DNA of 64,000 nt from Botryotinia globosa (GCA_014898425.1 RCSZ01000002.1:1178001-1242000), one strand, 5' to 3'; positions 34,079 to 47,917 are shown, numbered from the stretch's first letter. The notes: a model not told the origin generated them from the letters alone. A program made the numbers and translations.

Positions 34079-35968
34079 CTATCGAACAGTAAACACAACA
34101 TCCTCTTCCAAATCCTCACAATACACTTCATCGACCATTTCTCCATCCATGATACCTGCTACGTATGCTACTGTGACTGCTGCGAGGATCTCACTTTGTT
34201 CTTTTTCGTTTGCATCTTGGCGGCTTTCTCTTTCTTGTTTTGCGGTATCGGACTGCTTCTGGTCATCATCATGCGAAGGTTTTTGTCCCTTCGCATCCTG
34301 ACTTCTCAAAACAAAAGGAGCAGCTGCCCCAAACCAAATCGCCAATTGATCTCCAATTTCTATCGACTTAGGAGCTACACCATAAAACCCCGTGGTAGTG
34401 ATGAAGAAAGCGGAGTTGGGGAGGCGGTTTAGAAGAGAGAGTCTATAGTCTCTAATTTTCTCATTGTGGTTGTGCGAGCTGTCGTTGTTTTGACAAGAAA
34501 TCTCGTGATTGGTGTTGTGGTCCTGCGAATTATTGTTTAGTAGAATATCGTACATCTCGCCATAAGCTTCAGGTGCAACTTCGCGGCCGGCCCCAGTGTA
34601 GAGTTTGTTCGTGATGAGGGTTCTCCATACTGGTTCTTTGGTTTTGAAGGTGTGGAGGTATGGGCGATGATGTGAGTGGAGGGTTGCGAGATTCTTTGCT
34701 TTGAGGACCATTTCTTCGATGTGGGAGAGTTGGGTGAGACATTCATTATCTGGGCCAAAGGTAAATTTCTCGGCAATGGTATCGACTGAAAGACCTCTTA
34801 CGTAGAGAGTTTTGAGATCGGGAGATATGTGGCCATTGATGGCAGTGCTGCCTGCTCCCGAGACTCCTATACCTGGGGGGTGATAAAGAGTAGAATGAAG
34901 AAGAGATTCGCTGCCTAATCTCGGCACCCACGATGGAAAGGAAGAATACTGGAATGGGGGATTTGGACCAGCTAGTTCCAAACCAGCAAGAAAGGAAGGT
35001 CCTATTCCTTTATGAAAGATGTGGGATGTGGCGTCTGCATATATTGTTCCTAGAGATCGACTGTAATCTACTGTGATGGTCTTTCGGTCTGAGGAACCCA
35101 TCATGCCTAGTAAACCATATATCCTATCTTTAGGTTCTGTTGCTTTAGATGTAACGGTGTTGAGTAACAGATCCCGAAGATCTTCACCTTTTTTATCAGT
35201 AACTGCCCTGCGTAAATTATTGAGAAGATCAATTTTGATAGTACTGGTGCGTACACTCTGCAGAACAGCAGTCTTGTTGGTATCCTCATTCTCATCGCCA
35301 CGTTCCATCATGACCATTCCCATTTTTGTGAATTCAATCATTGCAACTTTTTGCCACACTTTTGACAGTACACTCCAGGTAGTCCAGGTAGATCCACAAC
35401 CAAGTAGAGGTTCCTGATCCGCTAGTGCCAATTCTTGTATGGTCCATAGACGAGTAAACCATTCTTTCTCAACAAGCTCTATATAAAAGGAAAACATGGT
35501 TTGAGACTCCTCTTCCATGATTTCATCTTCAATCGCGACAGAGATTTTAGACATCTGATCAAAAGCTTCCTCACACCCCTCAAAGGTCTCACCTAACCAA
35601 ACCAAAACTGGTTTCGCCAGAGAATAAATTTCACCCATCAGCGTGACCTGTTCATTGCGTTCTTTAACATCGGATTGATTGATACAGATGGCATCAACCC
35701 AAAGTCTTCGCGATTTAAGAGGTAGTCTGAGATGATGTAGTGCAGTAGCCAGATTTTGAGTAACGGAGAAGGGAGTGTCATTGAATGTGATGGTTTGTCG
35801 TATAGAGGCGTCGCCCCAAACATAGGATAATGCTTCGTATGAAGGATGGGAGAGGAGAGAGATGGTTTCGACGGTGCATTGGATTGGGGTGCCTTTGCTT
35901 AGGGGTTGAAGGATGAGGATGCGGATTTCGCGATTGGAAAGGGAAAGGGGTTGGGTATAGGGAGTCAT
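34079..35968 (-). CDS. HET-domain (heterokaryon incompatibility) protein
   Basis: A single-exon gene of 629 residues. The N-terminal HET domain (about residues 42-200) shows the diagnostic blocks YEALSYVWGD (44-53), RRLWVDAICINQSDVKERNE (87-106) and QVTLMGEIYSLAKPVLVWLG. HET domains are found in proteins that trigger a cell-death response on fusion of incompatible fungal strains, and many family members have unknown roles. The middle part (DRIYGLLGMMGSSDRKTITV, DYSRSLGTIYADATSHIF) is the usual extension of this family. A polar insert with Asp/Lys/Gln/Asn runs (about 490-595) separates it from the C-terminus, which ends in AAVTVAYVAGIMDGEMVDEV, a segment common to HET proteins. No partner domain (NACHT, ankyrin, WD40) is present and no neighbouring gene looks like a typical HET partner, so an incompatibility role is unproven. 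Confidence 0.92.
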   Translation of the reverse strand: MTPYTQPLSLSNREIRILILQPLSKGTPIQCTVETISLLSHPSYEALSYVWGDASIRQTITFNDTPFSVTQNLATALHHLRLPLKSRRLWVDAICINQSDVKERNEQVTLMGEIYSLAKPVLVWLGETFEGCEEAFDQMSKISVAIEDEIMEEESQTMFSFYIELVEKEWFTRLWTIQELALADQEPLLGCGSTWTTWSVLSKVWQKVAMIEFTKMGMVMMERGDENEDTNKTAVLQSVRTSTIKIDLLNNLRRAVTDKKGEDLRDLLLNTVTSKATEPKDRIYGLLGMMGSSDRKTITVDYSRSLGTIYADATSHIFHKGIGPSFLAGLELAGPNPPFQYSSFPSWVPRLGSESLLHSTLYHPPGIGVSGAGSTAINGHISPDLKTLYVRGLSVDTIAEKFTFGPDNECLTQLSHIEEMVLKAKNLATLHSHHRPYLHTFKTKEPVWRTLITNKLYTGAGREVAPEAYGEMYDILLNNNSQDHNTNHEISCQNNDSSHNHNEKIRDYRLSLLNRLPNSAFFITTTGFYGVAPKSIEIGDQLAIWFGAAAPFVLRSQDAKGQKPSHDDDQKQSDTAKQERESRQDANEKEQSEILAAVTVAYVAGIMDGEMVDEVYCEDLEEDVVFTVR

Positions 35969-36840
35969 TTTTTGAGGGAATCTCGCAGAGTGTAGATAGA
36001 TTGTGTGGCTTTTTCAGGATGACTGTTTCATTGCATGTTCGGGGCTGCTCATGCTATTCATGAGATTGGTGATAGCGAGCTCGGATCAAATATTGATGGA
36101 TGGATTACCAACTATGGTAACCCGAACCATTTGCGAAAACTCTTGTTCCAACAAACAGTGATGAAGCTCGAGTGAAAAGCTAGAATATGGAGATTGTCAT
36201 ATATTATCGTGCAAACAAGAATCGCAAGATCCGTCTCTCTTTATTGGCATTTGTGCTGAGTGACAACAATACTCGAGTATTGACGACAAGCGTCAGCATC
36301 AAGACGATGTAATTGATGTTTGATCGGCTACCAACTCGCAAAACCGCCGAGGGATGTGGCGTGTTGGATACATAGTGTGAAGCCCTTTCCAAGGTTTCCA
36401 GGTTAGATTTCATGCACTGCCACATTATCCTTTTTTTTTTCACATCTCGTGATGCTTTCTGATACGAAAGGACAACGATAGTTTGGATCGGCGACTTCCA
36501 CCACCTCGTATGAAGGGGGGGAAAGCATGTATCAGTACATCTTACGACTTTTATGCCATTGAAGAACACGCGAGGATGACTATGTAGGTTTTGACACGAT
36601 TCTTGCTGCTTGAATTCCGATGGGGAAGTTTGTCGTGGGGTGTGTAGATATTTCGTTGTGCTGTGTTGAGTTGTATGGGTGGTAGTGGTGATGGTGATGG
36701 TATATTGGGGGGATTCAGTCATGATATGTAAGATGGATGGAAAAGGGATACGATATAGGGACTCGGGAGACACACATCGACATGGCAATGATGGCATCGA
36801 TGATGCATCATCTTCAATCTTTTTGAGTTTGCGAATAGGG

Positions 36841-36888
36841 GGATGAAGGGATGAAGGGATGAAGGGATGAAGGGATGAAGGGATGAAG
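36841..36888. repeat. Tandem repeat, GGATGAAG x6
   Basis: Six perfect head-to-tail copies of the 8-mer GGATGAAG, upstream of the HET gene. Confidence 0.95.
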
Positions 36889-37200
36889 GTGGTTGGTTGT
36901 TTGTAAGATGAATCTTGACGGGGTTCCCTTACAGGCCAAGACTCATTAACCTTGGGTAGATAGACAGACAGCTAAGGTAGACTGTCGTTCTGACTTCCAA
37001 GTTCCATGATCCATCATCACTACTACCGAGCCAGGAAAGCTCATCAATTTCAATCATTCGATTAGAGTCATTAGACCCTTCAATTTTAAATACATACACA
37101 CGAGCAGGAGAAGTTAGAGTCGACAATATAAAAGTCGAGAACGTGTTCTTTGGATGGAATTCATTGGATTGATTATATAACTTTGAACCCATTGAATTGA

Positions 37201-37364
<164 letters not shown>

Positions 37365-37540
37365 AAGCATCCTTTTTTAATCTTCAATCTTAATTCAGAG
37401 CCATTGAGGGCCATTGAGAGCCACTTATTATTATTATTTTATTGTATTCCTTCTACGGCTTACCTACCATACTAGGTAAGTTGTAACCCCTTTCCCCAGT
37501 ATGATAAAACGTACGTTCACTTCACAGTAGAATTTATGAC

Positions 37541-37588
37541 TGAGGTAGAGAGAGGTAGAGGTAGTAGAGGTAGAGGTAGAGGTAGTAA
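37541..37588. repeat. GTAGAG hexamer repeat
   Basis: Imperfect copies of gtagag/aggtag run for about 45 nt upstream of the guanylyltransferase leader. Confidence 0.7.
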
Positions 37589-38082
37589 TTACCTAGTACT
37601 AGTATACTCCCCCCCAACCCCTCATTACTACTTTGTACCCACACTTATTACTATACTCACACTCACACTTATTACACTCACACTTATTACATCTACACAT
37701 CATCTCAACATAATTTCTTTCCAACTTCAACAACGACAACATAAGAAGATTGTTTTGAACCCTTTTATAATTCAATTCAATCTTCTCTTTGCTAAATACT
37801 TTAATAGCAACACTTACATTCGTTGATCTCTATTTCGAATCAATTTTAATTGTACCATCTACATCTTCCTTTCTCCTTTACAATTCCAATCGTGCTTGAG
37901 CATATCCAATTCACAAGGACACCTCGACATTCACCATCTTCCCTTACGTAGACGTGGTGATCAACATCCAACTCAATTTAGACCTTCTCGACACTTGTTC
38001 TTACCCTCTTAAACCGTGGGGTAAAACGAGAAATACATACATACAACCTTTCTACACATTTCACTTCTCACAAACCATCAAA

Positions 38083-39421
38083 ATGAAGGGTAAGCTGTTT
38101 CCGCATTGCATTAGCAGACCTTTTGGCAATGTATCGCTAACATGTTCACACAGCTCTCATTCTTGTCGGTGGCTTTGGCACCCGTCTTCGCCCACTCGTA
38201 CGTTCTCCCAATGCCATGATACGATATTCGAAATCTCCATGGCGCCCTTTGCACAACCTACAAAGCTTTCAAAAGACACCCGTCAACTGACTGTTACCCA
38301 TAGACTCTTACCCTCCCAAAACCTTTAGTCGAATTCGGTAACAAGCGCATGATTTTGCATCAAGTTGAAGCCTTGGCAGAAGCTGGAGTCACAGATATTG
38401 TGTTGGCCGTAAATTATCGTCCAGAGGTTATGGAAAAGTATTTGGCTGAGGTATGATTCACTCCTACCGCCCGGAAAAAAAAATTCATGGGTTACACCGC
38501 AGAAGTTAATGCAGGCACATATAGTACGAAGAAAGATTCAACGTCAAGATCACATTCTCCATCGAATCCGAACCATTAGGTACAGCCGGTCCACTTAAGC
38601 TCGCAGAGGAAATTCTCGGAAAGGATGATGCTCCTTTCTTCGTTCTTAACTCGGATGTCATTTGCGAATACCCTTTCGCAGATTTGGCTGCTTTTCACAA
38701 GAAGCACGGTGATGAAGGTACCATTGTCGTAACCAAGGTTGAAGAACCATCCAAATATGGTGTCGTTGTTCACAAGCCAAACCACGCATCCAGAATCGAT
38801 CGATTCGTAGAGAAGCCCGTCGAATTCGTTGGAAACCGCATCAACGCGGGTATCTACATCTTGAACCCAAGTGTCCTCAAGCGCATCGACCTCCGCCCAA
38901 CCTCCATCGAGCAAGAGACTTTCCCTGCCATTTGCGCCGATGGTCAATTGCACTCTTTCGACTTGGAAGGATTCTGGATGGATGTTGGGCAACCCAAGGA
39001 CTTCCTCTCTGGAACTTGTCTTTACCTCTCCTCCCTTACCAAGAAGGGCTCCAAGCTCCTTACTCCACCAAACACCCCATACGTACACGGCGGCAATGTC
39101 TTGATCGATCCTTCTGCCAAGATTGGCAAGAACTGCCGCATTGGTCCTAACGTAACAATTGGTCCCAATGTTGTTATCGGTGACGGTGTTCGTTTACAAC
39201 GTTGTGTTCTCCTCGAGGGCTCCAAAGTCAAGGATCACGCTTGGGTCAAGAGCACCATCGTAGGCTGGAACTCGACTATCGGTAAATGGGCACGTTTGGA
39301 AAATGTCAGTGTACTGGGTGATGACGTTACGATTGGTGATGAGATTTATGTAAACGGAGGTAGCATTCTCCCACATAAGAGCATCAAGGCTAATGTTGAC
39401 GTTCCGGCCATTATTATGTAA
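38083..39421 (+). CDS. MPG1: Mannose-1-phosphate guanylyltransferase (GDP-mannose pyrophosphorylase)
   Basis: Cytosolic enzyme that makes GDP-mannose from mannose-1-phosphate and GTP, feeding N- and O-glycans, GPI anchors and cell-wall mannan. Exons 38083-38089, 38154-38197, 38304-38450 and 38525-39421 give 364 residues, matching fungal orthologues. The first exon is only 7 nt (Met-Lys plus one base). Joining restores the nucleotidyltransferase signature [20 protein letters not shown], then [19 protein letters not shown] and [20 protein letters not shown]. The C-terminal left-handed beta-helix shows hexapeptide repeats ([20 protein letters not shown]), and the protein ends [12 protein letters not shown]. 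Introns are 64, 106 and 74 nt. Phases agree throughout. The downstream neighbour is convergent. The product supplies the pathway of Gpi18 at 4843-6289. Confidence 0.97.
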
Positions 39422-40528
39422 GGAGGGAAAGGATCGCTGGACGAGTAACAGATGTGAGGTAGAGGAAAGATGGTCAGAGATACCTTTTTTTTTTGGATGA
39501 AAAGTTATGGAGAGAAGAAATGAGGGTACGAGGAAGGGAAGGAGTAAAGTATAATTCATGGATGGACTTCATTACCTGGCCGTTTTTTTGCCGTTTTTTT
39601 GCCATTTCTCTATCGTATCTTATTGAATTCGGGCTTTGGCTTTGGGGGTTAAAAGGGTCACGCATTACATGTTTTTATGGATGCATGCAATTTTTTCTTT
39701 TCTTTTTGGGGGCCAAAGAAATTCTAGAGATGAACATGTGCATTTTTTTCCCAAGACTGTTTCCAAATTTCAATGGTACTTGTTTTGCTCTGTTCTGCTT
39801 TGTGGCTCTTGGCGAGAGGGGTATGGTGTATGTGTATGTGTAGGGATGTTTGTATGGATGCTTGTTTGTTATATTGGGTTTGCAATGTGGCATGCATATC
39901 TATATATGATTGATATCTCCTCTCATCGAAATAAAAAGTTGATTGAAATGAAGCAAATTACCCGTTAGCAAGGTGTGGTGCAGAGGTGCGGTGCAGAGTT
40001 GTGAATTGTGAGGTTTGAATTGTACTGTGTGTTGTGTGTTGCGAGTTGCGAGCTGTGGGTTGTGAGTTGTGAGTTGCGAGTGATGTGTATCGTGTATCGT
40101 GTATTGTGTGATTTATATTGTGTGTTGTGGGGAGGGAGGGAGGGAGAGACATTGGGGAAATGGATAGATAGTCGATGAGAGAGAATAAATAACATCTCGA
40201 CGGACTCTTCATGACTTTTTGGATGGATAGAAGTGATATACTAGGTAGATATACACGATGTGATGTATGTGTTTTCTCTTGATGTGCCTATAGACCTGAC
40301 TGTACCTGACTGCTCGTAGAGATGCATTGTATAGATTCATTCATTCGTGCAATCATTGTATCCCATGTATCGAGCAAGAAGTGCAATGCAATACCTACCA
40401 CCTCATTTCCTTTCCTTTCGTTTCCCAATTGCGCCAACCCTAAAAATCCCAGTCGCCAAACCATGATATGTTACGCCAAAATAGAATCTTTTCTTTTCAT
40501 CAACACGTCTGCACCCGCATCCGCATAT
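39422..40528. other. Intergenic between convergent guanylyltransferase and RING ligase genes
   Basis: 1.1 kb of probable 3'-UTR on both sides with T-rich tracts (39480-39800) and a degenerate gtgtgttg/gcgagttg repeat at about 39990-40125. Small frames on either strand have no recognisable features. Confidence 0.5.
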
Positions 40529-42911
40529 CTATTTCCTGCCCTTTCCCTTCCCCCTCTTCCTCTTCTCTCCCTCCTTCTCCCTCTCCCCCACACTAACCCC
40601 CGCCTCCTCCGCCTCGCCCTCATCCAACTCCCCCGCCTCCTCCATCTCCCTAATCTTCTCCCTCCCGCTAATCATAACCATCAAATCCCGATTCGCCTCC
40701 CTCAACTCCTCACACTCCTCCCTCACCCCTCTCATCTCCTCCTCCTTCTTCCTAGCCCCCTCATTCACAAACCCAATCCTCTCCATCAACCCCTCCGAAA
40801 CCTTCTTCTCCTCCCTCAAACTCTTCCCCATCGCCCTCGCAATCTCCTGCGCCTTCTCCGCCTTCCTCTTCTCCCTCTCCAACTCCTTCTCCAAGCTCGG
40901 CAGCGTATCCACACTCAACTTCCGATACTTCTCCTCCAACTCCCTCAACCTCCCCAACGCTACTTCCGCATCGCGACTCGCAAGACTAGCTTTCTCACTC
41001 GCCGCGCTCGCCTTCGCAACCGCTTTGCCAACCAACTCCTCGAAATAAACCCTCTGACTCTCCAACTGCGATGTCAAGAGATGCGTGAATTCCAATCCTG
41101 CGTTTTCGAGTTTTTCCCGCGGAACCATATCCACATCTTCCGCGGGCGCCAATGCACCCCTGGAACGTGACGAGGGAAGTTCGATGACTTTACTATTGTC
41201 ACCTTTATCGCGAATGAGTCGATGAACCCAGATATCTCCCGCGTAATCCCATACATGTTGGGTTTCGATTTCCAGGGCAAAGTTATGCGCCGAGTCTTTC
41301 CAGTGTTCTTTGGCGTGTCCGCCTTTGTAGCGTCCGCATCCGACGTTTCCGCATATCAGACAGATCCAGAGATCATCTGTGCAATCGCAAATACTACATA
41401 GTGATGCTTCACCACTTCCAAACGGTGGATTGTCGGGGTCGTAAGGTCCAGTAGACTGTTGAGAAGCGATTGCTAGCGAGGGATTGGTGTGTCGACAAAC
41501 GGGACAGCCTGTACCACGCCACTTTTCAAGACATGCACAGTGAAAGACATGCTGACAGAGAATCGTAAAGAGGCCCGTTGTATCGTCCATTCTTTCGAGG
41601 CAGACAGGACAGGTAGGAAGTTCGACGAGATTTGGAGTTGGGGGAGGGAAAGGTTTAAGGTTATTTTGCATTGGAGCTGGTGTAAAAGGATCGTGGGATA
41701 GTTCTGGAAAACTTGTATTTGATTTGGAGGAGGTGGGAGTTTGGAAAGTGATTGACTTTATAAACATGACATGGCAGGTTTCTGGCTATATTGAATATCG
41801 TCAGTTCTAAACAAAGATATCTTCTACTAAAGTGAAAACATACCTCCATACTGTTAAAGACTTTGCCATCCCATTCCGCCTTCCATTTCTTTGCCACATT
41901 GCCATCTCTAAACTTCATAAGTACCATATACCTGTTCATCCGCCCCGTCATAACCATTCTAAAATGGCTAACCTCATACATTGTCTTCTCTCCCACAAAT
42001 CCCAGGAAATCTCTCGGCGTAAGATAACTCGGCACAGCAGGTATGCATAGTAAAGTACAATCCTCTGCACTATCTTTTCCATCGGACTCACTCGACCCGT
42101 TACTTTGTGCATCATTTGTGGGATTCGCCGCAGTATCTGCGTTATAAACTTCCACCCCCATCAACCCAGGTGTTTCCTCCCCCTCCCTATACAGATGCAC
42201 CACTCCCCATCCCACCTCTGTATTCTTCAACTCTAACCCGCTCTCCCCTATGGTATGTAATTCCTCGAATCTCGCCTTTGTAACTCGACCACCCGGTTCT
42301 AGTCCAGCATTCATGACAATATCACCCTGACTACCATCACCTCTACGATGATATCCCCTCGCGCCATCCATATCCAATGCTTCAACCCTAACCCTCCCAA
42401 ACCTCCAATCCCGTTTCGAAGTTCGCAGATCTCCTTTCTTATCCACCAAACTCGCGCTCGGAGGTGCGATATCTAATTGCGAATTTTTCGTCGTGCTCAA
42501 TACTATCAGATTTTTCGACTCTTCAGGTCGTGTCTGCCGTGAGGGTCCGCAATCAATGACCCCTCCTTTTGCTACTCCCGAACCTGAATCTCCGTTCTGG
42601 ACACCCTGCAAACTGCCCGCCTGTATTTGATTCTCAGTTCCCTTTATAATGTTTCTCGAGTTTTCTTCCAGCACAGATTCTGCCGAGCTCCCAGTGCCTC
42701 CCTTTCTCCTCCTACCTTGTTCCCAAATAACAGGTTTATGTTTCGGCCAGGTGCAAGCTCCGCCTGTGGATGATGGAGTACAGCCAAAAATATTCGTTCC
42801 CTCACCTGGAACCCACACTTCCCTCTCCCTTTCTCTCTTACTCACTTTCTCTGGGTCCGAATCTGGTAAAGGATACAATTCGAATTTGAGATGATAAAAG
42901 TATGATGGCAT
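40529..42911 (-). CDS. BRAP2/ETP1-type RING and UBP-zinc-finger ubiquitin ligase
   Basis: Homologue of human BRAP/IMP and yeast Etp1, a RING E3 ligase linked to Ras signalling in animals and ethanol response in yeast. Exons 42911-41844 and 41785-40529 (58-nt intron) give about 774 residues. Order: a poorly conserved N-terminus; the BRAP2 RRM-like domain (about 285-368: LLCIPAVPSYLTPRDFLGFV, MVLMKFRDGNVAKKWKAEWD, then NSMEPETCHVMFIKSI across the splice); a RING finger (about 415-455: CPVCLERM, HVFHCACLEKW, GCPVCRH); a UBP-type zinc finger (about 482-550: CSICDCTDDLWICLICGNVG, CGRYKGGHAKEHW); and a long Glu/Lys/Arg coiled coil (about 590-740) with a basic tail. All zinc ligands look present. 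It lies in tandem with polyubiquitin on the same strand, about 0.6 kb from that gene's stop. The last 500 bases of coding sequence are strongly purine-rich. Confidence 0.95.
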
Positions 42912-43523
42912 ACTTCTTCATTCACTCATTCATAATTTCATTCACGAATGCATGAATTGAATGTCATGCGAGAGCTTCGTGGTGGGGGCTTGCGGGAACC
43001 GTGGCGCGGGTTGCTCGTTGGAAAAACCTCGTCTGGCAATTGGAAGCCCGAAGAGTAGATATGGACTGTTGATAGTTTATCGCGTCAGCGTTGCATCCGT
43101 ATCAAAAAGTAGTTTTTGCAGGTGTTGTAGCACACAAGGTTTTGTGGATGTGAAAGGTTCTGGGGTATAAATTTCATTGTGCGGCTGCAGCCTCGCATCA
43201 CTTTAGCTTCATGGGTGGATGTGGTGGAGCATCACACCGTCATTATCTCCAACTCCATCTTATGCACGATAAGGAAGTGAAGCCTTGATTTCTACTGTTT
43301 GCATACTAATTAAATCACAGTCACAGTCGTTTATTCAACATCACATTCATAAAAGTGTACAGTTAAATGTCAAAAATATAGTTTTGACTATTGAATACTA
43401 TCAATAATGTGGCACATGCCAGTGCACTATGATGAGAACCTGCTAACCCAGCCCCCATAACACCATTGGATCAGGTCATCGTTAAACGCCTAAAATTATA
43501 TGTGCAGATCGAATCAAAAACAT
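42912..43523. other. Intergenic between polyubiquitin 3' end and RING ligase promoter
   Basis: About 600 bases without a supported gene. It serves as 3' flank of polyubiquitin and upstream region of the ligase gene, both on the minus strand. Confidence 0.5.
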
Positions 43524-44623
<1,100 letters not shown>

Positions 44624-45275
44624 GATGATGTTTTTGTAGTATTAATCTTTTGATGAAGTAGATGATATTGTAGATGAAGATTTGTTGAGAATCAAAAGAA
44701 GTTATGGTGGAGAGAGAGTTGATGAAGTTGTATGATGGAAGAAAGAGGGAGATGATTGAGGGTGAGATGGAGTGTTTAAGTAGTGGAGGTACTCAAAGGG
44801 AGGAATGGAAGCGCATTGAACTTGCCTTATCGCTTAGCGCCACGCCACGCCACCTTTTAGAGTTTATAGTAAGAATGAGTGAGTGAATGAATTATGTACA
44901 GGTCCGTGGATAGCTGGAGGTATGTAGCTGGAGGCGGAGGTACTGGACTGGCCGATCAAGGTGTGTACTGCTGCGCCTTCGCCTTCTCCTTCCGGACTCC
45001 TTCGTTACTCACCGTTGACTCGTTCCTTCTAGGGGTTTCCATTCAATACGTACCCGACCTTGTTAGGTAGGTACACTACAATCTTCCGAGGCTGCACAGA
45101 TTTGGAATGGAGAATGGAAATGGAATCTTCTCGGAATCTGGACCTGAGTGAATAGTAGTACTGTAGTAATAGGTGTGTATGAGTACGGAGTCGATGAATG
45201 ATTACAAATCAATACAAGACGGTGTACATTATACGGAATACCGGTACATTATTGTTATTAGTCATCGTACGTACG

Positions 45276-45311
45276 TCAACACCATCAACACCATCAACAC
45301 CATCAACACCA
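45276..45311. repeat. Tandem repeat, TCAACACCA x4
   Basis: Four perfect copies of a 9-mer in the upstream region of polyubiquitin. Confidence 0.92.
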
Positions 45312-47116
45312 TCAATACTCTGTACTTCGTCAACCATCAACCATCTATCCAACCATCTTTCCAACCTCTCTCTTTTCTTCCTTCCTTCCTTCCTTTACCT
45401 TTCATCGTCTCCCATCGCCTCCGTACTCGGACCCATCCATCAGATGTCTCTAATTCAGTTCCAGTAATGGCCTTTTCTACTCATCGTCTCTCAGTCTTGA
45501 TCTTAGTCTGAGTCTGAGTCTTAGTCTCAGTCGCAGTCTCAGTCTCAATGCTTCATGCTCAACTTAAATCTGCACCTTTGAGCCCAAAACTGCCAGTTGT
45601 ACAGAATCCGATGCACTTTCCGTTTCAAACTCCTGCATGGAATATCTCGCAATGCACTAGCAAGTACTCCGTAGCAGGCTAGCAGCACAAGTAGCAGCAA
45701 GTTATCGCATAGTCCAAACTTTACTTTCCTCTCCCAATCATCAAAATCTATCAAAAGGGTTTCCTCTCATGATACATCATTTCCATGCTCAATATTGCAA
45801 TCACAATCCCAATCACGATAATAGATAAAGGATCAACTTAATGCATCAGTCGGTCAGTCAACCATCAATGTCGGCCTGTCCATGACATGACTGACCAATC
45901 CAGGATCCAAATGCAGGTGCATAAATTGAACAACGCAAGACAGAAGCAGAGAAACTGTGTGCACCATGCACTATGCACTGTGCATGCCTACTCCTACATA
46001 GATAAATCCTTTTTCTTGGTACACTTGGTACACTTGGTCAGCAGCTGACCCATTTCCAAGGTTCAAAGAGGGAAAGAGCGTATGATTCCTTTCATATGTG
46101 TATGACACTATGTATCTGGTACCACTGTACCAGAAACCCCGATGAGGTCTCGGAGATGCAAACTCTTTTCGAAGAGAATCCCTTGGGACACCAGTCAAAC
46201 ACTCCGAATCCGTCTGGCAAGTCGGCACTGGATGGATGCCACACCTTTGAGAAGAGAGAGGTAAGGACGAAGAATCTCTACATCTTTTGTAGGTGGTATT
46301 ATTGAAGATGCGAGTAAGTTTACCGTTATTCCACTCACGTCTACATAGGTACATACATACATCGATAAGTCTCAAACATGTGACCTCTTTTTGAAAGGAT
46401 TGGGTTACCCGACGACGCATACAAAATTTCCTTCCCGTCGTCTCGTGAATTCTAAATGTGGCTTTCTTTGCCTCTCGATTCCATCATTCTGGGCAACGCC
46501 TTCCCGAGTCATCCATCCCTAAGATTGTAAATGTAAATGATTTCTCAAGAAACAAGCCATCAAATCTTCTCATCCGATCAATCCCAGAGTTTAATTCATT
46601 CCATCTTTTCGATTCCCTGGTCGGTGATAGCCGCGTGCATATAAAAGAGTGCAACATTCAGCATCTTGCACCCGAGAGATCACCGAAGATAATAAACCCA
46701 ACTAAGTTCTCGTTATACAAAGTGAGAGAGGGTATTTTACAAGTATACGAACAAGTACAGTACCAATCAACCTACACAAACATGTATCTATCCAAAATTC
46801 GAATTTCAAAACGCACAACATCTTCGGTATACATCTAAATATTCAGAAGAAACATACAGCAAGCACATCAAAGTATCAGTATCTTCAAAAAATTTAAATA
46901 TTCATCAAGTGAAAAGGCTTGAAATTTTGGTGTTTTTATCTACGACCCTTCCCTCCCCGAAGATTTTCCCCATGTATAAAATATGCCTTTCTTGCGTCCA
47001 GCAACCAATAACTTCGTATACACATCCTCCTCCTCCTCCTTCTCCATACTCTCTCTCTCTCCCTCGCAGCTTAAAAAAACACCCCTCGCTCGCGCTATTG
47101 CTCTTCGCCCATCTTT

Positions 47117-47145
47117 CATCCCATCCCATCCCATCCCATCCCATC
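47117..47145. repeat. (CATCC)n repeat
   Basis: About five to six consecutive catcc units in noncoding DNA. Confidence 0.85.
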
Positions 47146-47620
47146 GCAAGCCGCATTGATTTCCCCCTTTCCATAAACAAATCAAGAGAGAAACCCCAAT
47201 CGAGAGAGAAATAAGTTCAATGCACGCCATGGCATAATAATAATCGTTTCATAGGGTTGGTTCATCTTTCGGCAGTTACTTGGATCATTTCTTCTGCCTT
47301 CTTTTAAATCAACGCTCGAGAGAAAACATGACCATGAGATCAGATGAGAGTAAATGAAAAATGAAAAATAAAACCTGAAAAAGGAAAAATAAACACTTCT
47401 CCATCCATTTATTCCGTGAGAGGTTGGGAAATGAAAACGCACGGAGATGGATGGATAAATAGATAATGAGTAATGAGTAATGAATAATGAATAATGATGA
47501 ATAATAAAATAAACATGCGGGGTCCGTAGAAACATAAAAACATTGACATGTAAACGTTAAGCGTTCTTGAAATTCCATGATCTTCGTTAAATGGGGGGGA
47601 TGATTTTGTTGTGATGTTTC

Positions 47621-47660
47621 TATGTATGTATGTATGTATGTATGTGTGTGTGTGTGTGTT
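47621..47660. repeat. (TATG)n-(TG)n compound microsatellite
   Basis: Six tatg units followed directly by about eight tg units. Confidence 0.92.
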
Positions 47661-47856
47661 GGTCATGATGAGATGTAGATTTAGAGAGAAATTCTGGAAA
47701 ATCTGATCCGACGTTGATACATTCATACATTCATACATCCATATATACATATATACATGGAACAACAAAAATCAACTTGTTTCGTTTGTTTCGTTAAGGG
47801 GGTCGTGGAGTTGGTTGGGGAGGGGAGGGGAGGAAACTTTTTGCTTGTTTGCTTCG

Positions 47857-47917
47857 GATGATGATGATGATGAGGATGATGATGATGTTGATGATGATGA
47901 TGATGATGTTGATGATA
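47857..47917. repeat. (GAT)n microsatellite
   Basis: About 20 gat triplets with a few interruptions, in the 3' flank of the transcription factor gene. It creates His, Ser or Asp runs in spurious frames. Confidence 0.92.

Noticed and set aside
36841..36888. Regular short repeat resembling an array
   Set aside because: Units are contiguous with no unique spacers, so it is a minisatellite, not CRISPR.
40322..41170. 282-codon Leu/Pro-rich plus-strand frame
   Set aside because: It is antisense to the purine-rich coiled-coil end of the RING ligase gene; composition explains the open frame.
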